NCBI GenBank assembly: GCA_964618075.1
Contig: CAZTZO010000009.1
Location: forward strand, 1-57,488
Length of the DNA stretch: 57,488 nt
Origin: CAYTMY01 sp964618075
Lineage (GTDB): Bacteria; Bacillota; Clostridia; Eubacteriales; Anaerofustaceae
Direction of reading: 5' to 3'
The notes under the pieces: generated by a model
Databases searched by the model: none
The model's input: only the letters and a program-made list of their open reading frames with translations
Told to the model about the DNA's origin: nothing
Program-made: the position numbers and the translations under genes
Part shown: positions 51,542 to 57,488 of the stretch, piece after piece
Layout of the letters: every line of letters starts with the position of its first letter
Numbering within the stretch: the first letter of the stretch is position 1

Positions 51542-52477
51542 TTAAAGTCCCGCTTGTGCAATAATATCAGGAACCAGCTCTTCAGCGCCTATTGCCATAA
51601 TATGCGCACCGTGACAAAGACCCTTTGACTTGAACTCTGCTATAAGCTCTGCGGATACCGCAACGCCTTCGAGCTTCTGGTTCTTTGATTTCATCTTCTT
51701 CTGTATATCCTCAGGATCATCGGGATTGATGTTCTTCGTTGCCGAAGCCTTTATCCTGTTGATTATTTCATCGGGAATGTATATACCGGGGACGTTTGCG
51801 CTCATGTATCTTGCCATACCGGCATTCTTTATGGGTATGATACCCGCCATAAGATATACGCCGTATTTTTCCGCAAGCTCCATGAAGGGCTTCATGCTTT
51901 CCGTTTCATATACGCCCTGCGTCTGGAAGAACTTTGCGCCAGCTTCTATCTTCTTTCTCATTTTCATGAGCTGAAGTTCTACAGGGTCGTAAACGGGCGT
52001 TACGCTCGCGCCGAGGAAATATTTGGGAGCGTCTCCGCTAAGAGCATTTCCGCCGCAGTCGCTTCCCGCTTCAAGACATTTTGCAGCCTGAAGTATTCCT
52101 ACGCTGTCAAGATCAAATACGGGTTTGCTTTCCTTGCAGTCGCCTACGGTCGTATGATCTCCCGTAAGAGCAAGCAGGTTCTCGATACCGAAGGCAGCAG
52201 CGTCAAGGAAGTCTCCCTGTATAGCCATTCTGCTTCTGTCTCTGCCCGTCATCTGAAGCACGGGCTCAAGACCCGCCTGTTTAATCATTATGCAAAGACC
52301 GAGTGAGGACGCCTTGAGGGACGCCGACTGGAAATCGGTTACGTTTACCGCGTCAACCTTGCCTTTGACAAGCTCTACCATTTTCATCTGATGTGAAAAA
52401 TCACATCCCTTTGGAGGAGCCATTTCGGCTGTAAGAGCAAAATTTCCACTTTCAAGAGCTTTCTGTAAATTACTCAT
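51542..52477 (-). CDS. metF: Methylenetetrahydrofolate reductase
   Basis: The 311-residue protein is the MetF-type flavin TIM barrel. It opens ALESGNFALTAEMAPPKGCD, where Glu is catalytic, and contains LLALTGDHTTVGD and FFQTQGVYETE. It reduces methylene-THF to methyl-THF. The start overlaps the metV end by eight bases, so both subunits are made together as in acetogen MetVF. The electron donor is not visible. Confidence 0.94.
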   Translation of the reverse strand: MSNLQKALESGNFALTAEMAPPKGCDFSHQMKMVELVKGKVDAVNVTDFQSASLKASSLGLCIMIKQAGLEPVLQMTGRDRSRMAIQGDFLDAAAFGIENLLALTGDHTTVGDCKESKPVFDLDSVGILQAAKCLEAGSDCGGNALSGDAPKYFLGASVTPVYDPVELQLMKMRKKIEAGAKFFQTQGVYETESMKPFMELAEKYGVYLMAGIIPIKNAGMARYMSANVPGIYIPDEIINRIKASATKNINPDDPEDIQKKMKSKNQKLEGVAVSAELIAEFKSKGLCHGAHIMAIGAEELVPDIIAQAGL

Positions 52478-53138
52478 TATCTCCTCCTTTTGCAGCTGCT
52501 GCTTTTAAGTCTATTGTTCTGGGGTAAGCTACCTTAGAGAAGCCCTTTGATTCGTTTATCTTTTCGAATTTATCGAGCTGTCCGAGCTCCTTGAGTCTTT
52601 TGTATATCTCTATCCAAGCGCAGGGGTTTTCGGGATTGACTTCGCATTTTCCGTCTCTTGCTCCGCCGCAGGGGCCGTTCATAAGGCTCTTTGCGCACTT
52701 TGTTATGGGGCAGATTCCGCCCGTTAAGCCTAATACGCAGTCGCCGCACATACGGCAAGCCTCGCTAAAGAGAGTAACTCTTTCGATCTCTCCGAGGAAC
52801 ATTGTGTTATTTGCGGGATATACCGGCACTGAAATGTTGCCGGCAAGAGTTTGTGTGCCATCGCCGCAGGACAACGATATGATAGCGTCTATTTTTTGAT
52901 CCTTGAACGCTTTTAATTCTTTCTTTATAAGCAGCTTGTTGCAGCCCGTTTCGGGATATATCGTGCCAACTACATTAATGCCCTTTGCTTCCAATGCTTC
53001 CTTCATTTCCTGAAGTCTTTCCTGAGAGCCTGTTTGACATACCGTCGCACATGAGCCGCAGCCTGAAAGCAATACGTTTTTAGCGTCTCCGAGCATTTCA
53101 AGCACTTCTTCGAAGGGTTTCTTTTCTGTAATGATCAT
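52470..53138 (-). CDS. metV: MetV subunit of methylenetetrahydrofolate reductase
   Basis: A 222-residue protein with many cysteines. The N-terminal part has SGCGSCATVCQTG and the C-terminal part CRMCGDCVLG, GICPITKCAKSLMNGPCGG and NPCAWIEIYKRL. This is the MetV/MTHFR C-terminal-type partner that carries iron-sulfur clusters or zinc and couples MetF to an electron donor such as ferredoxin or NADH. It overlaps metF by eight bases. Family identification is secure; the donor is inferred. Confidence 0.93.
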   Translation of the reverse strand: MIITEKKPFEEVLEMLGDAKNVLLSGCGSCATVCQTGSQERLQEMKEALEAKGINVVGTIYPETGCNKLLIKKELKAFKDQKIDAIISLSCGDGTQTLAGNISVPVYPANNTMFLGEIERVTLFSEACRMCGDCVLGLTGGICPITKCAKSLMNGPCGGARDGKCEVNPENPCAWIEIYKRLKELGQLDKFEKINESKGFSKVAYPRTIDLKAAAAKGGDNE

Positions 53139-53172
53139 GCTGAAATGTTTCCTTTCATGTTTTTATTATAGA

Positions 53173-54078
53173 TTAGTAAAGACCGTTTTGAAGCTTGCAG
53201 CCTTTTATTATGTGCTGTGCTAAAAGAGCTGTCGTTATCGGGCCCGTTCCGCCGCCGCATCCGGGGGTTGCGCTTGTTATCATTGCAACCTTTTCAAGGC
53301 AGTCTACGTGAGCGTCGCCCGTACGAATCTTTTTGCCTTCCGCATTCAATACGAACTGCTTGTTTTCGTCCTTCATCTGCGCCATTGCAACGTCGATGAG
53401 AATGCAGTTTTCATTGAGCTGATCGGGCTTTACAAGACCGTATATGCCTGCTGCCGTAATTACGATATCGCTCTTCTTTGTGAAGCTTGCAACGTCCTTG
53501 GTAAATACGTGTACGATAGATACCGTTGCGAAAAGGTCTGTAAGCATGAGAGCTAAGGGCTTGCCAAATACGTTGGAGTTGTTGATTATGGTTATGTCCT
53601 TGCCCTTTACGTCTATGTTGTAGTATTTGAAAAGCTCCATAACGCCCTCGGGTGTGCAGGGATAAAATCCTCTTTCATCCGATATCATAAGCTTTCCTAA
53701 GTTTGTCGGGTTCATTGCGTCAGGGTCTTTTTCGGGGCTTATAGCATATTTTATTTCCTCTTCGTCGAGCTGTTCGGGAAGGGGCTTGAAGATAAGGATA
53801 CCGTTTACAGCCTTGTCGGCGTTGGCTTCCTTTATTTTGCCGATAAATTCAGCCTGAGTTACGTCTGTCGAGAATGCTACCGACTGTACCTCAATGTTGG
53901 ATTTTGCCATTCTTGTTATTATGCTTTTTTCATAAGAAAGGCTTCCCGGGTCTTCGCCTACACGAAATACCGCCAATTTAGGCTGTATTCCTTTTTTGAT
54001 AAGGTCGTTGGAATCCTCCAGAACCTTTGCCAGCATTGCTTCGCTGACTTCTTTACCGCTTAAAAGTTTTGCAGTCAA
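53173..54078 (-). CDS. folD: Bifunctional methylene-THF dehydrogenase/methenyl-THF cyclohydrolase
   Basis: A 301-residue FolD protein with family motifs SYEKSIITRMAKSNIEVQSV, ILIFKPLPEQL, PDAMNP and INNSNVFGKPLALML, where NADP-binding residues follow. The start is TTG, placed by a GGAGG site eight bases upstream. With FchA adjacent, two cyclohydrolases are present, a common feature of acetogen-type operons. The lysine of the cyclohydrolase active site is in YEKS. Confidence 0.95.
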   Translation of the reverse strand: MTAKLLSGKEVSEAMLAKVLEDSNDLIKKGIQPKLAVFRVGEDPGSLSYEKSIITRMAKSNIEVQSVAFSTDVTQAEFIGKIKEANADKAVNGILIFKPLPEQLDEEEIKYAISPEKDPDAMNPTNLGKLMISDERGFYPCTPEGVMELFKYYNIDVKGKDITIINNSNVFGKPLALMLTDLFATVSIVHVFTKDVASFTKKSDIVITAAGIYGLVKPDQLNENCILIDVAMAQMKDENKQFVLNAEGKKIRTGDAHVDCLEKVAMITSATPGCGGGTGPITTALLAQHIIKGCKLQNGLY

Positions 54079-54099
54079 TTTGATTACCTCCGCTGTTAT

Positions 54100-54732
54100 T
54101 TACGAATTGAGGGCGTTTTCAACGTCCATGTATACTTTGTCGCATTTTGCCACCGCTTTGTCGATAAGAGGCTTTAGCTCGTTACGCACGTTGTTTACGA
54201 ATTCTTTATCTTCTATCATATTAATGTTTATAACCACGTTGAGCCAGCCGCCGAGTATTGCGCTTCTTAACAAAGCCGCGCCCACGCCCACGTCCGAAAG
54301 TGCGAGTTTGCTTCCCTTCTGTGCAAGCTCTTCCTGAAGGTCTACTGCCTGCGATGCTACCCTTACTATTTCAATGGGTACGCTGCAAGCTGTTTTCAAA
54401 CAACCCTCGAGCACTTCTTTTTTGTGCGCTTTTTCCTCTTCGGTTTCTTTGGGCAGTCCGTATGCCTTGGAAAGCGGGAGGAAGTTTTCTGCGTCCTCGT
54501 CGATCATATTCATCAGCTTGTCACAGAGCTCTTGAGCCTGCTTCATTATTCTTTGAATATCGTCTTCGTACTGCGCGTATTTTTTCTTGCCTGTGGTAAG
54601 GTTACAGACCATTCCGCCCAGAGCGCTTCCCAGAGCGCCGACAAGTGCCGCTACTCCTCCTCCGCCTGGAACGGGTGCCTTTGAAAATGTTTCAGCCGTA
54701 AATTCCATACAGCTTTTTTCGGAATACTTCAT
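54100..54732 (-). CDS. fchA: Cyclodeaminase/methenyl-THF cyclohydrolase family protein
   Basis: A 210-residue helical protein with the FchA/FTCD-type glycine motif PGGGGVAALVGALGSALGGM. It acts as methenyl-THF cyclohydrolase, as in purine-fermenting and acetogenic Clostridia, or formimino-THF cyclodeaminase. The surrounding methyl-branch genes favour cyclohydrolase. A hairpin (54753-54790) lies between it and fhs, and AGGAGA precedes its ATG. Confidence 0.9.
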   Translation of the reverse strand: MKYSEKSCMEFTAETFSKAPVPGGGGVAALVGALGSALGGMVCNLTTGKKKYAQYEDDIQRIMKQAQELCDKLMNMIDEDAENFLPLSKAYGLPKETEEEKAHKKEVLEGCLKTACSVPIEIVRVASQAVDLQEELAQKGSKLALSDVGVGAALLRSAILGGWLNVVININMIEDKEFVNNVRNELKPLIDKAVAKCDKVYMDVENALNS

Positions 54733-54752
54733 GGATTTCTCTCCTAAATTTT

Positions 54753-54790
54753 CAAGCAGCCGACTTTATTCAATATAAAGCCGGCGCTTG
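54753..54790 (-). other. Intercistronic hairpin between fhs and fchA
   Basis: CAAGCGCCGGCTTTAT and ATAAAGTCGGCTGCTTG form a long stem with one bulge and one G-U pair around a five-base loop on the minus strand. It lies in the 83 bases between fhs and fchA. No T run follows, so it may stabilise the fhs mRNA or reduce downstream expression rather than end the transcript. Confidence 0.6.
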
Positions 54791-54815
54791 ATGTAGTTGA
54801 TACTTATGCCGTAAT

Positions 54816-56495
54816 TTAGAACAATCCTGCGATTTTGCCGTTTGAATCAACGTCGATCTTTTCAGCTGAAGGTACCTTGGGCAGTCCGGGCATTTTCATG
54901 ATTGCTCCGGTTATGGCAACTATGAAGCCTGCGCCTGCCGAAAGTGTAATTTCGCGAACCGTGATTCTAAAGCCTGTCGGACGACCGAGCTTCTTCTCGT
55001 CGTCTGTGAGCGAATACTGCGTTTTTGCCATACATACGGGGATCTTGTCGTATCCGAGCTTTGTAAGGTTGTCTATTTCCTTCTTTGCAGCTGCTGTGAA
55101 GTCTACGCCGTCTGCTCCGTATACCTTTGTGCAGATTGCTTCGATTTTCTTTTCGATAGGCATATCGAGTTCATATGCATATTTAAGCTCTGAGGGCTGA
55201 TCACAAAGCTTTACAACTTCTTCTGCAAGCTCTATGCCGCCCTTTCCGCCAAATTCCCAAACTTCCGAAAGCTTGACGTTTACGCCGAGCTCCTTGCATT
55301 TGTCTTCAACGAGCTTGATTTCCGCGTCGCTGTCTGTTACGAATTTGTTCAGAGCGACAACTGCGGGGATACCGAATACATTCTTGATATTCTCAACGTG
55401 CTTGAGCAAGTTGGGTATACCTTTTTCGAGTGCTTCGAGGTTTTCCTTCTGTACGTCGGCCTTGGGTACGCCGCCGTTGTATTTGAGTGCCTTTACCGTT
55501 GCAACGATAATAACTGCGTCGGGCTTGAGTCCGGCGAGTCTGCACTTGATGTCCATGAATTTTTCTGCACCGAGGTCTGCGCCGAAGCCGGCTTCCGTTA
55601 CAACGTAATCGGCAAAGTGCATTGCCATTTTTGTTGCGAGAACGGAGTTGCAGCCGTGTGCGATATTTGCGAAGGGTCCGCCGTGTACGAATGCGGGAGT
55701 TCCTTCAAGCGTCTGTACGAGGTTGGGCTTAAGAGCGTCCTTAAGAAGAGCTGCCATAGCGCCGGAAGCCTTGAGCTGTCCTGCCGTTACGGGGTCGCCT
55801 TTTCTTGAATATCCGATAACGATCTTGCTGAGTCTTTCCTTTAAATCGTCGATTGAATTCGAAAGGCAGAAAACAGCCATAACTTCAGATGCGACTGTGA
55901 TATCCCAGTGATCTTCTCTGACATAACCCTGTGCTTTTCCACCGAGTCCGTCAACTGCGTTACGAAGCTGTCTGTCGTTCATATCAACGGCTCTGTGCCA
56001 TGATATTCTTCTGGGGTCGATGTCAAGCTCGTTGCCCTGATAGATGTGATTGTCTATCATTGCTGCAAGAAGGTTGTTCGCCGCTCCTATAGCATGGAAG
56101 TCGCCTGTGAAGTGAAGGTTGATATCTTCCATAGGTACGACCTGTGCATAGCCGCCGCCTGCCGCGCCGCCCTTTACGCCGAATACCGGTCCGAGTGAGG
56201 GTTCACGAAGAGCAACTATAACGTTTTTACCGAGCTGTGCAAGTGCGTCTGCAACGCCGACTGTCGTGGTCGATTTTCCTTCTCCTGCGGGAGTCGGGTT
56301 GATAGCCGTCGTGAGGATCAGCTTTGCCTGTTTTCCGCTGCCCTTTGTCGTTTTGAGCAGATTGTAGTCGAGTTTTGCTTTGTACTTACCGTAAAGCTCG
56401 AGATCCTCTTCGGTAAGATCAAGTTTTTTTGCAATCTCTCTAATGTCATGAGGAGTGCATTCCTGTGCAATTTCGATGTCTGATTTGTAGCCCAT
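54816..56495 (-). CDS. fhs: Formate--tetrahydrofolate ligase
   Basis: A 559-residue enzyme that activates formate on THF with ATP. Motifs include TPAGEGKSTTTVG (P-loop), LREPSLGPVFGVKGGAAGGG, the VATVKALKYNGGV stretch, and the C-terminal GAGFIVAITGAIMKMPGLPK. The gene has an intact length and a GGAGG site before the ATG. It is the first dedicated methyl-branch gene after folT, across a 78-base AT-rich gap with two TATAAT hexamers that may hold a promoter. Confidence 0.97.
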   Translation of the reverse strand: MGYKSDIEIAQECTPHDIREIAKKLDLTEEDLELYGKYKAKLDYNLLKTTKGSGKQAKLILTTAINPTPAGEGKSTTTVGVADALAQLGKNVIVALREPSLGPVFGVKGGAAGGGYAQVVPMEDINLHFTGDFHAIGAANNLLAAMIDNHIYQGNELDIDPRRISWHRAVDMNDRQLRNAVDGLGGKAQGYVREDHWDITVASEVMAVFCLSNSIDDLKERLSKIVIGYSRKGDPVTAGQLKASGAMAALLKDALKPNLVQTLEGTPAFVHGGPFANIAHGCNSVLATKMAMHFADYVVTEAGFGADLGAEKFMDIKCRLAGLKPDAVIIVATVKALKYNGGVPKADVQKENLEALEKGIPNLLKHVENIKNVFGIPAVVALNKFVTDSDAEIKLVEDKCKELGVNVKLSEVWEFGGKGGIELAEEVVKLCDQPSELKYAYELDMPIEKKIEAICTKVYGADGVDFTAAAKKEIDNLTKLGYDKIPVCMAKTQYSLTDDEKKLGRPTGFRITVREITLSAGAGFIVAITGAIMKMPGLPKVPSAEKIDVDSNGKIAGLF

Positions 56496-56573
56496 TAATT
56501 ACCTCCGAAAGTAATTTGAATTGATTTTATATTATATAACGCCCTCGGGCGATTATATCGCAAGAATGATATC

Positions 56574-57374
56574 TTAAATATTGAGTCTGAGCTTTTTTAT
56601 TACTCTGTAAAGTATAAAGCAGATGAATGTGAAGATAGGTATTGTAACAAACCCTTTAAGTATCCTCACTATAAGCATCAGAGAAAGCGGCCAACCGTAC
56701 TGTATACCAAGACCGAGTCCCGATACTATGATATCAGCCAGAATAATGGATATAGTTATAGCAAACAGTATTTTTGGATTATCCTGTTCTGCTGCGAGCC
56801 CATCGCTTCTTTTTTTGCCGAGCATCGCCATAACAGCCACCGAGTACGCTATGAACGCCACGGCTATAATCCCCACTATCCACCAGCTTACAACAGAAAA
56901 CTGCCCGCTGGAGGGACTTAGAATATACATTATCCCGTTGTCTATCTTAAGAGAGCCTTCGCTAAGAAGAAGCACAAGAGCGCAAACGAGAAGCAATATA
57001 TAGCTTATTATGTTGTAAAGAGTGTACTTTGCCTTTCTTATCTCCTTCGTCTTTTGTTTTAAAAACACAAGTCCTGGAATAACTCCGAGCATAATGCTTG
57101 AGAATGTAAGAATGGGATTTATTGCCGCTCCGGTTTTGTCCATGAGCAGATAACCGAGCATATCCGCTATGAATCCGACGGAGCCTCCCCATATGGGGCC
57201 TAAGATGATACCTGTCATAATAATAGGCACGGCGACAAAATTCAGTCGCGCGACCGGTAGTAAATAAATTTCAAATGGTTTGACGGCCAGTGAAAGTGCC
57301 GCAAAGAGCGCCGCCGTCACAAGGCGCATTGTTTTCGTTCCGACGTGATTTTTGGGTGACGCATTACTGTTCAT
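56574..57374 (-). CDS. folT: ECF transporter folate-specific S component
   Basis: A 266-residue S component with six membrane segments. It has the ECF S-unit N-terminal pattern RLVTAALFAALSLAVKPFEI and FVAVPIIMTGIILGPIWGG. Folate rather than another vitamin is inferred from FolT-like motif (VGFIADMLGYLL) and location next to fhs, folD and other folate genes. It needs the ECF ATPase and T component from elsewhere. No THF riboswitch was found in the short space before it. Confidence 0.85.
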   Translation of the reverse strand: MNSNASPKNHVGTKTMRLVTAALFAALSLAVKPFEIYLLPVARLNFVAVPIIMTGIILGPIWGGSVGFIADMLGYLLMDKTGAAINPILTFSSIMLGVIPGLVFLKQKTKEIRKAKYTLYNIISYILLLVCALVLLLSEGSLKIDNGIMYILSPSSGQFSVVSWWIVGIIAVAFIAYSVAVMAMLGKKRSDGLAAEQDNPKILFAITISIILADIIVSGLGLGIQYGWPLSLMLIVRILKGFVTIPIFTFICFILYRVIKKLRLNI

Positions 57375-57415
57375 AATAATAATTCCTTTCAGAAATCAAG
57401 TAATGCCCCCGCAAA

Positions 57416-57488
57416 CTATTTACCGTTAAGTCCATAATCAGCGGAAGCGGCAAGGCATCGCAGGATATCTTCCTTCGGCCACGGGCTA
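57416..57488 (-). CDS. C-terminal fragment of an unidentified protein, cut by window edge
   Basis: Minus-strand codons from the window end to TAG at 57416 read SPWPKEDILRCLAASADYGL then NGK. The sequence is protein-like, with codon use similar to neighbouring genes, and lies 41 bases upstream of folT. It may be the 3' end of a gene co-transcribed with folT. The remaining sequence is outside the window, so no function is proposed. Confidence 0.5.
   Translation of the reverse strand, partial: SPWPKEDILRCLAASADYGLNGK

Noticed and set aside
57375..57488. Possible THF riboswitch before folT
   Set aside because: The conserved THF aptamer segments were not found, and most of the stretch reads as the 3' end of a protein-coding gene ending at 57416.

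Overview
The window looks like chromosomal DNA of a low-to-moderate-GC, anaerobic, probably endospore-forming member of the Bacillota, class Clostridia. Supporting signs are the strong GGAGG-type ribosome binding sites, frequent GTG and TTG starts, a PdaA-type cortex deacetylase, a DUF4860-containing type IV pilus-like locus, a Wzm/Wzt (TagGH)-type exporter, an ECF folate transporter and the acetogen-type methyl-branch genes fhs-fchA-folD-metV-metF. No plasmid, phage, transposase, rRNA or CRISPR signature was seen.

Layout. 1-9236 is housekeeping: a truncated tRNA-Pro, a slipin, ogt-uvrC, alr, two polysaccharide deacetylases, and the rplI-dnaB-rlmB-smr string. 9449-11621 holds a DUF1622 membrane protein on a possibly leaderless transcript, an MTA/SAH deaminase and a histidine-rich protein. 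11740-18170 is ispF-cysS followed by dnaX-ybaB-recR-ABC-F. 18146-23446 has a lipoprotein, a tdk-like/nitroreductase/acetyltransferase operon, a 56-residue membrane protein, and prmC-rsmD-coaD plus a coiled-coil protein. 23532-24105 is a self-contained cobalamin riboswitch unit whose only reading frame encodes 44 residues. 24172-28270 carries a MATE exporter, a small Cys-containing protein, a radical SAM enzyme, a VOC protein and a YhfC protease-like protein.

28389-33208 is a reduced type IV pilus-like operon with PilT and PilC, four small single-TM proteins and a transglutaminase lipoprotein, but no extension ATPase, major pilin or prepilin peptidase. 33362-37936 holds an alpha/beta hydrolase, a small TM protein, MscS, a serine hydrolase and a cupin. 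39145-42468 is an AT-rich TetR/UroD/43-residue ORF/MFS module that may be acquired. 42508-46772 is a surface-glycan exporter with two glycosyltransferases and a CBS protein. 47000-57374 ends the window with a DMT transporter and a long one-carbon operon (folT, fhs, fchA, folD, metV, metF, lpdA, gcvH, an amidohydrolase and a formate channel).

The genes form coherent units. The one-carbon operon covers formate uptake and reduction to methyl-THF, with glycine-cleavage components, but no CO dehydrogenase/acetyl-CoA synthase is in view. The most unusual items are the riboswitch unit without a B12 gene, the reduced pilus-like operon, the UroD/MFS module, a tdk-like protein with Asp at the catalytic Glu position, and the probable leaderless DUF1622 gene. 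All identifications rest on reading motifs and family resemblance; no database search was run.
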